A model generated the notes under the pieces. It searched no databases. It was not told the DNA's origin and saw only the letters and a list, made by a program, of their open reading frames with translations. Of a DNA stretch of 64,000 bases, positions 45,258-56,678 are shown in pieces. The stretch's first letter is position 1, and each line of letters begins with the position of its first letter. The position numbers and the translations under genes were made by a program. The DNA is from Vanrija pseudolonga (lineage: Eukaryota > Basidiomycota > Tremellomycetes > Trichosporonales > Trichosporonaceae): contig NC_085850.1 of assembly GCF_020906515.1 (NCBI RefSeq), positions 434,001-498,000 on the forward strand, written 5' to 3'.

Positions 45258-48200
45258 TTACGACGAGTACGGGTTGCCTGGGAGAACAAGTCAACATTGC
45301 ACTCCCGCCCGGGTTGCGCTCTACTCACAGGCATACACCACCAGCACTGGCGGGCTCTTGGCCATGTCCGCAGTGATAATGACCGGCAGCGACGACAGTT
45401 CCTTGATGTCCTGGATACGGTGGCCGTTGGCAGTCTTGCGCAGGCCCTCAAACGACAGCGGCGTGCGCGTCGCCGACTTGTGGTACTGGGCCGACTTGGC
45501 CGACACTGTCGAGTCGTCAAACAGCGCACTCGTGTCAGCCGCAGGTGCAGCACCCGTGGCACGGCCCTCGTGACGCTGCTTGATCTTGAGGAGGTGCTCG
45601 TCCTCGACAGACTGCGTAAGGAACGACAGCACGTCGGTCGTCGTCCAGTACAGCGACAGCACATTGGCGTGCTCGTCAAACACGCTGTTCTCGAGCGGCA
45701 TCTTGTCCACGTGCACGCGCTTCTCGAGGCCAAACTCGGGAACAACAATGTCAAAGGCCTGGTCGTACACCGCCGTGACGTGAGCCTGGCGGATAACGGG
45801 GCCAAAGCGCTCCGACAAGTCGCTGATGAGCATGCACAGGAACAAGTGCGCAGACTGGTCCTGCGCGAGCCGGGCGCTCTGGCGCTTCATGTTGCACTGC
45901 TGAGCAGCCTTGGCAATCTGGTCGCGGTCCATGTGGAACTTGACGTCGCTCGGCGAAGGGCTCTGCAGGCACGAGTCGAGCATGCGGTGGGTGAGCACAT
46001 CGGCGTAGCGGCGGATAGGCGACGTAAAGTGCGTGTAGAGAGGCACATTCAGAGCCCAGTGAGAGTACTTGGCAATGTCGAGCATGCCCGTGCAGAAGTA
46101 GCGAGCAGTCTGAAGAGCCTTCTTGCCCAGCAGGCGGAGGCACAACGCTGCCTCCTTGTCCTCGATCTTGTCAAACGACTTTTGCAGCGTGCCTGCGTTG
46201 GTGGCGTCAAAGTCGTAGCCGAGGCGCTTGGCGCGCTTGACAAAGGCCTCAATGCGACGGTCAATCGGGGCCTCGTGGCGTCTGAGCAGTGCCTGTTCGG
46301 GCAGACCGTTGGCGATCACGGCGGCGATCGACGTGTTGGCAAGGATCATAAACTCCTCGACAAGCGTCGTCGCACCCGTGCGCTCGTCGGCATGCACATC
46401 GATAGGGCGACCAGACTCGTCAAGCGTAAACCTAAGCTTGCTGTTGCTCGAAGTCATGGCACCAGCCTCGACACGCTTCTCACGGAGCTTGCTCGCGAGG
46501 TCGTTGATGAGCTTGATGTCATTCTCAACCTCTGACGCGCTGTGCGAGTTGGACACCTTGCCCTTGGGGAGCGAGCCGCCGTTGAGCACCTGGGCTGCGT
46601 CGTCGTAAGACAGCTGCGCGGTCGACTTGATGATGGTGCGCCTGTACGACCTCTCCAGCACGTTGCCGTCCTTGTCCAGCACAAAGAACGCCGAGAACGC
46701 GAGACGCTCCACATCGGGCACGAGGGAGCAGAGCTGCTCGGCGAGGAGCGGAGGCAGCATGGGCACGGCACGCTGAACAAGGTACACCGACGTGGCACGC
46801 TTGCGCGCGTCACGGTCGAGCGCAGTGTTGGCTTTCACAAAGTACCCGACGTCGGCAATGTGGACACCGACAGTAAACGTTCCGTCGTCGCCAGCCTTGA
46901 CCGACAGTGCGTCGTCGAGATCCCTGGCGGTAGCAGGGTCGATCGTGAAGACGCGCTCCTCGCGCAGGTCGAGACGGACGTCGTACTCGCGCTCGGGGAC
47001 GCTCCATGGCAGCGGCGGCAGGCACTTGAGAGCCACCTCGCTGAACTCTTCCGTAGGGAAGTTGCAGTCCTTGAGAATGGCACTCGTCTCCACCTCGGAA
47101 TCGCCGATGGGGCCAAGCTCCTCGACAAGGGTGCCGAAGGGGTGGAGCGAGGTGATCGGCCAACGCTTGATGGTCGCAACAAACAACTTGTTTGCGTGGG
47201 CCTCGGGGTTGTCAATAAAGTCAACCGGTGCCTGCTCGGTCGGGATGGCGATCAGAGGCACACGCTTGTCGGTAGGCTTGAACCACACAATCTTGGGACG
47301 CGGCTCAGGCTCGGCTGGTGCCGTCTTCCTGTCTCCCTCGCGCTCGCGACGCTCTGCCTCCTGCTTCTCCTTGGTGGCAGCCGACGACGGGCGGAGAACA
47401 CCAAGCTGGCCAGAGAAGAGCTGGCCGGGCATGCGCTCGACGACAGCGACAACGTGACCGGCGTACGTCGGCTTGGTCTCGTCGTTGACCTCCTCGTCCT
47501 CGAACAGCGAAAGGCCCTGTCCCTCGACCTCAATGTCGTCCTTCTTCTTCTCCAGCTTCCTCGAAGCCGAGGGCTTGGGGTCGTAGCTCTCCTCCTTTTT
47601 GCGCTTCTTCTCCTCCTTGTCCTTCTTGGTGCTCCACACCTCGTCGACATCAAGCAGCTCGACGGCAACAATGTCGCCCTCGAGAGCACGGTTGCGGTCC
47701 TTGGAACCACAAATGTAAATGTCGGCGTCCAGAACATCGGTGGCGACGTAGGCATCGGAACGGTTCTTCTTGTTGACACGAAGGATACCGACGACAAGCT
47801 TGCCGGCGCTGAGGAGCGGAGGGAGCGAGGCCTGGGGGAGGTAGGGAGCGAAGAGCGACTTGCGCTGAGGGCCCTGCGCTGTCTGCTGGAGCTGCATCTG
47901 GAACGCCTGCTGCTGCTGCCAGAGTGATGACTGGCCAGCTGGCGCCTGAAGGGTAGTTGCAGCGAGCAGGTTGGGGAGCATGTTGGGGAAGCTGAAAGAG
48001 GCCATCTTGGCGTGGCCGCTACCGGCAGCGGCACGGAACTGGGCCAGGGATGCAAGCTGGGCCTGGGCCGAGGCGAGGTCAGCGGTGGCCGCGTTGCCAC
48101 CGTTGCCAGCACCACCACCACCGTTGATACGCCAGTTGCCCGACTCGAAGCCAGATCGGCTACCAGTGCGCTGGTGGGCACCAAACTGACCCGCGGGGAT

Positions 48201-50318
48201 GCTGATCGAACCTCCGTCCTCGACATACTCTCCGCCAAAGCCAAAGCCCCTGTTGAACATGTTGGTGCTGTGACGGCGAGAGTGGGCAGGGGGGAGTGGA
48301 GGAGGGGGCATGTCGCCGAGCGAGCGCGCAATGGGTTGCTCGGGAGGGGCATTGAGGAGAGAGCCATACGTTGTGTCGACGGGCGACGTGGCCGAGGCGT
48401 TGGAGCCAGAACGCTGGTGACGGGCAGCCGGCGCCGCCGAACCAGGCGACGAAGAAATCGAGCCGATTCTGTCCGACTGGCTGCCACGGTTCTGCGCCAT
48501 CAATGCCTTCTGCTTGGCCTGTAAGGCCTCAATCTGTCTCTGAATCTCAAGCTGGGTTGTCAGCGGCACACTCGCAGTGGACCACAGCACACTTACCTGT
48601 TCCTCCATGGCTGGAGTGAGCTCGCTGCCGGAGCGCTTGTGAGCGCGGGCAGCGAGGCCGGCAAGACCAGTAGCAGCGGCACCTCCGATGCCCTCGCTGC
48701 GGTTAACAACCACAGCTGGGCGGTTGGGGTCTGTGCCGCTCTCCCGTCGCCTACCAAACGTAAAGCCCGGGTTGAGCTGAGGTCGGCCGGTAGGGCCGAG
48801 GGAAGGGGTCGTCTCTGGAGAGTCCTCCTCGAAAACGGCAGGGGGGCTGGCCAGAGGAGCGGCATTACGAGTCGCCTCCTCCTGCTGCTGAGCCAGGAGG
48901 AGCTGCTGCTGCTGGTGCAGCTCGAACAATCGCTGAGCCTCGGCAAGCTGGGCAGCCTGCGCCTGCTGCTGCTGGAGGGCAACACGCTGAGCGGCGAGGG
49001 CCTGGAAGCGAGGAGCGACGAAGCCTTGTTCGCGCTGCTGCTGAGCTGCAATTTGCTGCTGGACAATCTGTGCCTGGAGAAGCTGCAACTGGAGCTGCTG
49101 CGCCGCGAGAAGCTGTTGCTGCTGCTGGAACGCATCGTTGGAGAAGGCACCCAGATCGTCGCCACCTTCGGCACCAGGGAACCCCGATGCCGCAAGAGGA
49201 AAGTGTGGGAGCTGAGGGAAGCCGGCGGGCGACGGGATGAAGCCGCCAGGCGGTGGGCTCGCAAAGTTGAACGGCGACGAGACGGACTGGGCAGCCGAAG
49301 TTCGTCTGCCGTGCGCAGATCCAGTCGGCGACCTAGAGGGGGGAGGTGCACCAGCCGAAGTGGACAGTGTGGCAGTGGAAGCAAGCGGCGAGTTGCCAGA
49401 GCGCAACGAGCCGGGCGTGAAGCTCGGGGCGTCGGCCTTGAGCTTTGTGGACGAAGCAGCGCCACCAGCCGCAGGGATAGACACTGGCGCGGTGGGCAAC
49501 GTGGCCGACGTTGGCGGGGTCGAGGTAGTCGGACTAACCGACGCCGCCTTGTCGTGCTTGCTACCACTGACCTGGCGCGAGCCCGGGTTCGAGTTGGTAG
49601 GGGAGATGGCCTTGAGGTCCGAGATCATGCGCTGCAAGCTGCTAAGAGCGTCGCCGCCGTGCGTCTCGACGTGCTTTTTGGTGGCGGCGGTAACGGCCGC
49701 CTCCATCGCGTCGATTGGTGGAGATGTGGTGGCGCGAAGCGACCTCAGCTCGGGCTCAGCAGGGGCTGCTTTGGCCTCTGACGCCGCTGTTGGTGGGGCT
49801 GCCACCGCCGCCGCCGCCTCCTTGTTGTCCTTTACTCCCTTCTTGTCCTTTGAGTTGTCGGGGTTGGTCGAGGACGGGCGAGAAGTTGTAGGTGCGACTC
49901 GGGCCGAGTCACGACGGCCCAGACCCAGCTTCTCGTTGCCGCCCTTTGTGCGGGTCCGCTTGTGTTCAGTTGCAGTAGCAGTGGAAGGGATGTTATCCTT
50001 GCCCCTGCCTCCGCCCAAGCTAGTGCCACCGCTTATCGTGGTCGTGTTGCCGCTCCTTCTCCGACCGTCGCCCCCACCTGCGCCTGCGCCGTTGCCGCCC
50101 TTGTTTTGAGAAGTGTTAGAGTTGGACCTCGAGATGGACGCCGACGAGCCGGGAGACTTGTGCCCGCGACCACCACGCTGCGAAGAGTTGCTCCTGCTCG
50201 ATGCGGAAGAGTTTGAACGAGCGACTTTGGGAGGTGCAAGGTTTGTGGTTACGCCGGGGTTAGTTGACGACGTCGTCGCGCCGGCCGCGGTTGTAGCTGC
50301 GGCGGGCGCGTCGGCCAT
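45258..50318 (-). CDS. SSD1: SSD1/Dis3L2-type RNB-domain protein
   Basis: Exons 50318-48597, 48551-45329 and 45277-45258 give 1654 residues. Ssd1 binds mRNAs of cell-wall proteins and acts in cell integrity; it belongs to the Dis3L2 branch of the RNase II family. The N-terminal 800 residues are disordered (Ser/Asn, Gln/Ala and Gln-rich runs). Cold-shock-like and RNB regions follow: KLVVGILRVNKKNRSDAYV, GHVVAVVERMPGQLFSGQLG, then the RNB core with IDPATARDLDDALSV (about 1110-1124), VHIADVGYFV and HFTSPIRRYADVLTHRML (about 1410-1427), and an S1-like end. All four RNase II catalytic Asp positions (D, and D-x-D-D six residues on) are kept. The first intron (45 nt) is in frame without stop; the second places a 20-nt last exon encoding the NPYSS end. 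Confidence 0.92.
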
Positions 50319-52500
50319 GCTAGAAGTGTTGAGACAAAGGGCGAGGAATAATCAAACTGTTATGTTTGCAAAAGGAATCGCGAGGGGGGAGGAGGGGAGG
50401 CACAGGCGGTGTTAGCGCAACGCTTGGACCCGGACAAGGCGAGGGAATGTTGTCAATGGGGTGGTCTCGGAGTGGGCCAATGAGGGGTGGTCGTGCGGGC
50501 ACGGATTAGGTAGTCGAGGTTGGTAGCAGACGCGTGTGGCCAACACGAGATGGGTGACTGCCTGGGTGTGTGTTGTGGGGGAGAGGGGGGAGGGTGGAGG
50601 GGAAGGGTGCGAGTGATGGAGGTGGAGCGATGACTTACAGGTTGGGTTGAATGTGGGTTGGCTCAGGCGGCAATCGCACAGCCTTGTTGTGAAGTAGGTG
50701 TGTGTGTGGGTAAGTGTTAGGAGGGGGAAGTTGAACAGGCGTAAAGCGAAGGAAGGCAAAGAATGAGCGAAGGGGAGGGAAGGAATGAAAGGGGGGGGAG
50801 AGAGGGAAGGCGTGTGATGCTTTGCGAGCGTCGAGGTTGTAGAGTTGAGAGGAAAGATGTGGGTTGAATGAGATGCAGTGTAGATGGAGTAGTAGGTGGT
50901 GGGGTGACAAGGGTTCAGTGGTGGACAATGGACGACGATGCCTGGCTGGCTGTGTGGTGTGTGTGACGCCGGGTGTCACGCGCAGGCCAGCCTAAACCGG
51001 CGGCGGACGGGGCCAGAAGCAAGGTGAAGTGAGTCCAGGCGCCCAGACGCCGCATCAAGTTGCCCTTACTGCCTGCCTGTCCCTTGGCTGGTGCGCCATA
51101 CAGCACGCACGCCGCCGCAACCAGGCAGACGATTGTAACCGGCCGGGCAAGCAATGTGACCCGTGCCTTGTAGCATACCAACTGCAATGACATTTCATTC
51201 ATATTGATACATGACTCTTGTTTTTTAGTTTGCATCAACCTTTACTGGATCACACTCTAGTAAATGACTTTACAACCGAGGCTGAGCAGAGAGAGAGAGA
51301 GTGACGCGACGCATACAGTCACTGCAAGAAGCTACAGTGTGCAGCAGCGTCGACCCACCCACCACAGGCTCACACACACACTAGAGGACCAAGCGCGCCA
51401 GGGCCCTGCTCCCCGGTCACTCAGTGTCATCCTGCCTCATTCGGCAGGGCAATGCACTGTGGCAGGCCTTGGTGGCAGGCGAGATGGAGATGGGACACTA
51501 CGGATCACACACTGGAGAGGGGCAGGTATATGAGCGTGTGAGGAATCGTCAGGTCGGGTGGGTGGGTGTTTGGCAGCGTCATGGTCGAGGCGCAGGGGTG
51601 GGTGACTGCATGGGCTGGTCAGCTTGCTTGACGCCAGGTCGGAGGGCGACCTTCCTCACCTTCCTCGCCTTCCTTGAGGACACATGCAAACAGGGGAGCA
51701 ATCCCCCGCGAACAACGAGAGCACTGCTGAACCCCCGCCTCATGCATGCAGTGGGGCATCTCTCGCACAGCTTCCTGCTGCACAGAGGCGTACGCCTGAC
51801 CCACTTTACAATGGCATACCACAGACCGCCTTCCCTCGGCGGAGGCGGCGGCGGCAACAACGCCGGCGTGAGCACGGGCCGTACGCCAAGTGGACAATAG
51901 GACGCCGCTGCAGTGTAGATCTTTGTGTGGCAGTGAAACTCGTTATCCTTGTCGCTTTGCACAATCATCACCATCACATTGCTGCCATGCCGCGGGATGC
52001 TCGGAGGAATGAATGTAAATGAATGCTTGACGTCAGCACCCAGCACCAGCGTCATTGTCGACTGCCCGTGACTCTCGGGGCTCCGAAATGACGTGTATGG
52101 TGATATACTGTAGGTCGGCTTCCTTGGCATCTTTGGGTGGCGTGTCGGGATTCAACCCAGTCAGTCAAGTCAGCTGCTTGCTTTACGACGCACGTTTGAG
52201 ACATCAAAAGTCACCCACGGAACCCCAGCAGCGACGCCACTCCACGCGAGAACTGCAAGCACGCGCCAGCCGTATATTAATTTAGCCACGCCCCACGCGA
52301 TGAGCTCCAAATAGTGCTGCGCGCGGGTCAACAATCTGCACGCGGAAAGAGCAAGCCAGCCAGCTCCACAAACCCCCACACTCCGCGACACGACACGCCG
52401 CCGCCGACATGCGCCGCGGTGACTGACAACAACGACTACAGCAACAACAAATCTTGGTATTAAGCACACCCGCCTAGCTAGACACTAGGTGCCACCAGCC
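50319..52500. other. Divergent intergenic region, about 2.2 kb
   Basis: This separates SSD1 and the SPX-RING gene. The first 700 bp, purine-rich on the plus strand, is a long pyrimidine-rich leader for SSD1. From 51200 to 52470 no feature could be supported. GA-type runs occur near 51288-51302. Confidence 0.45.
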
Positions 52501-54905
52501 ATGAAGTTTGGCAAGGAGTTTCAGCACCTGCTCGAGGCGTCCGACTTTCCAGACGACTGGAAGCACTCGGCGATCGAGTATGGCAAGGTAGGTCATGTCT
52601 GTCTCTGGGGCACGGCTGACGTGACTAGCTCAAAAAACTCATCAAGAATGTCGCCGCCGAGCTCGAGGGCATGGGGCTGCCTCCAGAAGTGCTGCACAAG
52701 CTGCTCGTGACGGAGCAGGGCGGGGCGGCGGCCCCGGGGGTGGCGGCGGCGGCGGGAGCGGGGCCAGCTGCAGCTGGCCCTTCCTCCGCTGCCGCCTCTG
52801 CCCCCGCAGCCACGATCGAAGAGCTCGACGACGCCGACGACATGTTCGAGTTCGAGTTTGAATCCACGTCGCTCTCGCCCGAGGTGGGGAAGACGCACAA
52901 GCACAGTCCGAAAGAGGTGCTCCTGGACCCCGTGTTCGACGAGGACGGCGACGACGAGGAAGAGGCGGCGGGGAGTCTGAGTCACCACCAGGCCGGAGGC
53001 TCGCTCGCGCCACGAAAGTTTCGGCTACGACTCGTGTCCGATGCCGAGGGCGCGGCGGGCGGGACGCCGGGCACGACGCCGCCCACGCGCCCGATGAGCG
53101 TGACGGGCATGCTGCGGACCATGTCTGACAGCGATTCCGTGCGCCTCGGGGCCGAGGAGCGCGCCGCGAGCCCCGCGTCGCACCATCGCGTGATCAAGCG
53201 CGCCGAGGGCGTGAAGGCGGAATACGTGCTCGCAGGGGACGAGAAGCACCCCGTCCCGCAGATCCGCCTGCACGTCGCGCACCTCGACGCGGGCAGCGGC
53301 GTGAACACGCCGGAGCGGAGCGACTCGACGCCGCTGTACACGACCGACACGGACTCTGGGGACGAGAGCAGCGACGCGTTCGCCGCGCTCGCGGAGGGCA
53401 TGAGCCCCAGCACGCTCAAGACGCCGCGCGCCGCCGCCGGCGAGCCCGCGATCCCGCCCAGCCCGACGCTCAGACACATGCGTACGATCGCCAGCCCCAT
53501 CTTCGCGCTCGCGTCCGGCGCCAACCTACAGGACGGGATGGGCAAGCTCTCGCTCGGCGAGGCGATGGGCGACGAGGATATCGACGGGATCGGCGTCGAT
53601 GGCGCTGGCGTACGCGCTGATACGGAGCTACCGCTCGTGGCGCCGGTCGCGCGCGCGACGATACACGAGCTCACGTCGACTGAGAGCTTGACGCCGAGTC
53701 TGCTAGCTTCTGCGCCCGCCGTGGCTGCACGCGCGGCCTCGCCGCCGCCGACCAGACCGCCGCTAGTCGCCGGGTCGGGCTCTGAACGCGAGTTCATCAT
53801 CCCGCTGCACTCGGACGAGGCGTTCTTCAACGTCCTGACGGCGGCGCTGCGCTCGCTCTCCGAGTTCCACAAGGAGCAGCAAGAGCAGTTCCGCAAAGCG
53901 ACGTTGGCGCTGTGTGCCATGATCTCGGCGAGCATCCAGCCCGGGGACGGGGTGATGGTGCTGCCCACGCCGCTGAATTCGAGCCCCGTCGACGGGCTCG
54001 TCAAGTACGAGTACCACTCGAGCACGCCGTCCCAGAAGGACCTGTACGCGTGGCGCGAGATTTTTAGCTTGTGGATCGAGAGCGAGATCTTCGAGTCCCA
54101 GGCGGAGCGGGACAGGGGCGAGCGCACCGTCGACGAGGCCGAGCGCCGGCTCAAAATCTTCGCCAACGAGGTCGTCAAGCGCGGGTTGGGCGACCGGCGC
54201 TCAATCAAGGGCAAGAAGACCCGCAAGGCATGGGACGAGTTCCTGCGCCTCAATGTGCTGTTGCTCGACCTCAAGCGCTTCCAGACGGCGAATATCGACG
54301 CCGCGCGCAAGATCCTCAAGAAACACGACAAGCGCACCGCATTGACGGCGAGCACTGGCCTGTCGGCGTTCGTGCGCCAGACGCTCTCGGCGCACACGAG
54401 CGCCGACGGCAATGTGACCACTTGGGTGTTTTACAACACGAGCCTGCCGCATGTGCTCTTGGCGAGTTTGACGGATACCCTCCTGCCGTGAGTGGTCCCA
54501 CTGCCTGACATGGACCGTCGCTGACTCCCTCCCTCAGCATCCTGCCCAGTCTCGACGACTACGCATGCCTCATCTGCATGTCGATCGCGTTCAAGCCCAT
54601 CCGCCTGACATGCGGGCACCTGTTCTGCGTGCGCTGCTTGGTCAAGATGCAGCAGCGGAGCAAGGAGAACTGTCCGCTGTGCCGTGCGCCGAGCGTGCTG
54701 CTGGCCGACAAGTGTAAGCGGCGTCGTGGGACGGTAAGAGACTTGCGTACTGACACCCCCAGCATGCCTCGACACCGCGCTCATGAACTTTATGAAGGAC
54801 TGGTTCCCCCGCGAAGTCAAAGACAAGCAGAGGGAAAACTCGGACGAGATTGCAAAGGAGAGCGTCGAGGCCGCCGGGATGGACCACCGGTGTGTGGTCC
54901 AGTAG
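52501..54905 (+). CDS. SPX-RING ubiquitin ligase (Pqr1/RING-14 type)
   Basis: Exons 52501-52587, 52629-54487, 54538-54713 and 54763-54905 give 754 residues. SPX domains sense inositol pyrophosphates; fission yeast Pqr1 and plant NLA share this SPX-RING plan and limit phosphate uptake by degrading transporters. The SPX start MKFGKEFQHLLEASDFPDDW and YGKLKKLIKNV (lysine surface) is followed by roughly 350 acidic/low-complexity residues, then SPX helices resume (EAFFNVLTAALRSLSEFHKE near 425, DAARKILKKHDKRTA near 590). The RING is C3HC4: Cys659, 662, 674, His676, Cys679, 682, 694, 697, in LTCGHLFCVRCL. The tail ends DWFPREVKDKQREN and a short acidic helix. Substrate and phosphate role are inferred from the family. 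Confidence 0.92.
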
Positions 54906-55139
54906 ATATAATCCTCTTTGGGTCTTTGGTATTTTGGTCTATAATGGGGAGATGGGGAATGCAGCAAGGTGTTGCGTGGGTCAGTTTGGTGTGGGTGGCA
55001 GCTCGTCAACAGTCAGTGGCACCGCTGATGTCGTTGTCGACGTCGAGCCAGACGAGGTCAGTCAATCCGTTTCGGCCACTGACACCCTTCCCCTCCCCTT
55101 CCACACCGCCACACCATGCCATGCAAAATCGGGTACCAA

Positions 55140-55881
55140 CTACTTGCGCGCGCGGAGCATCTGGACCTGCTGGACGCGCTCGCGGATCTGGGGGAGTTAG
55201 CAGGGCACAAGAGGAATCACCTCGGGCAGGTGGGGCGGGGGAGTCGGAGCCGCAGTCCCCCTCCGCCCCGCCCGGCCACACCGCCCGCTGCGCGGCCGGT
55301 GCACTCACCATCTCCTTGAACCGCCTACGATGCCTCTCGGACCCCAGCCGAACGCGCCGCTTGGCCCCAGTCTCGTGGTACTCGAACAGCTTGAACTCCT
55401 TGCGGACGTTTGCCCTGCGGAGGCGGCTGCCGAGGGCGTTATACGTCGTGTTGTACTGCGCCGGGGAGCGCATGCCGATCGAGCGGCCAGAGTACCGCGT
55501 GCCGGGGAACCCGCGGCCCGCGGAGAGGGAGCTCGCGCGCCACCACGCGTCGGCGTTGGGCACGTCGGGCACGATCGCGCCCGCGTCGGGCAGGGGGATG
55601 TCGAGGCCGGAGCGGCGGGGCTCGGAGGGCGTGGGCGCGCCGCTGTCGGCCGCTGGCGAGGAGGAGAGGGACGACGGCGCGTCCGTGTTGAAGACGATTG
55701 TGGGCTCGGGGGTGGGGGCGGAGCCGGAGGGGGAGGAAGAGGAGAAGCGCAGGGAGAGGGGGAGCAGGCGGGACACCGAGCCCGAGGCCTGCGCAGGGGC
55801 GAAACGCGCCACCGGGGCCGACGCGAGCCGTGGTGCTGACGCCGTGCGCGCCGCCGCCAGCGAGCGGAACAGGAAGGACAT
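55140..55881 (-). CDS. MRP21: Mitochondrial small-subunit ribosomal protein bS21m
   Basis: Exons 55881-55309 and 55187-55140 give 206 residues. The N-terminus is a long Ala/Arg/Ser presequence (MSFLFRSLAAARTASAPRLA and onwards). The conserved S21 core is at the C-terminus: YNALGSRLRRANVRKEFKLF, EYHETGAKRRVRLGSERHRR and RFKEM joined to IRERVQQVQMLRARK, with the basic-helix pattern of bS21. The central part is disordered Ser/Pro sequence, which makes the protein longer than bacterial S21 (about 70 residues) but typical for fungal Mrp21. It ends close (about 235 bp) to the convergent SPX-RING gene. Confidence 0.85.
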
Positions 55882-56111
55882 GGTCGTGTGGTTGGTGGTT
55901 GTTGTCAAGTCACCACCACCATCTCATGTCCGACTTTTGGCATAGGACAGAGCCGGGTCGAGTGGGCGGGATTAATGGCAGAAACGGCTCGAAAATAGTG
56001 CCACGTGGTGCACGTGAGTGACACGCGGCCCAGGATCGGCATGACGTCACTGCTCCCCAGCCCATCGACATCGTATGCATTCATGCTGCTGCGCTCGTCG
56101 CACCTCGGCGC

Positions 56112-56678
56112 CTACAGACTGTTGTACACCTGGATAGCAGCGAGCGCCGCCGCCTCCCCCGCGCGGGAGGAGCGCGCGACGACCGACCTGCCGGAAACAG
56201 TCACGCCCTTGGAGGTCGCGTCGCTGAGGCCAGCAAGCTCGGCGCGTAGCTCGTCCGCGCCGGTCTGCGCTGGCCCGTCGCGGCTCACGTCCAGACTCGT
56301 GCGCGGGGAGGAGCCAGTCGGCGGGGGCACGGACACGGTGATCCCGCCTGCCGCGAGGACCTTCGGGGCGAGCCCGTCGCCCGGCGCAGACAGCACGATG
56401 CCATAGGCCGCGGGCGTGGCAGCAGTGGCGGGCTTGACGCGGGCCAGGGCCGCGCGGAACTCGGAGCTCGGGTCGGCGAGCAGCTCGCGCTCTTCGAAGG
56501 ATGCGGTGGTTGGAGAAGTCGGGGGAGAGAGAGTCGAGTACGTGCCGTTGTCCGACACGAAATCGACGTCGAGGCCCGCCCAGCGGAACGCAGTAAAAGG
56601 CCGCAGCACGTCCTCGGGGTTCAGGCCGCCCGAGGCCGGGGACGAGGCGATGGCGATGGCGACTTTGGAGGGGGGCAT
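56112..56678 (-). CDS. Hsp31/DJ-1-like protein lacking catalytic Cys
   Basis: A single exon of 188 residues. The start resembles Hsp31-type members of the DJ-1/PfpI superfamily: KVAIAIASSPASGGLNPEDV, LRPFTAFRWAGLDVDFVS, DNGTYSTLSP, then the FRAALARVKPA helix and a C-terminal VTVSGRSVVARSSRAGEAAA block that aligns with the family end. Hsp31 proteins are glutathione-independent glyoxalases/chaperones. Here the usual GGHG loop reads APGDG and the nucleophile-elbow segment with Cys-His is replaced by a Pro/Ser loop (ITVSVPPPTGS). The protein is shorter than Hsp31 (about 237). I infer a non-catalytic relative. The gene has a TATATATA about 310 bp upstream. Confidence 0.72.
   Translation of the reverse strand: MPPSKVAIAIASSPASGGLNPEDVLRPFTAFRWAGLDVDFVSDNGTYSTLSPPTSPTTASFEERELLADPSSEFRAALARVKPATAATPAAYGIVLSAPGDGLAPKVLAAGGITVSVPPPTGSSPRTSLDVSRDGPAQTGADELRAELAGLSDATSKGVTVSGRSVVARSSRAGEAAALAAIQVYNSL

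Noticed and set aside
45237-46535. 432-codon open frame on the plus strand
   Set aside because: It is antisense to the RNB domain of SSD1.
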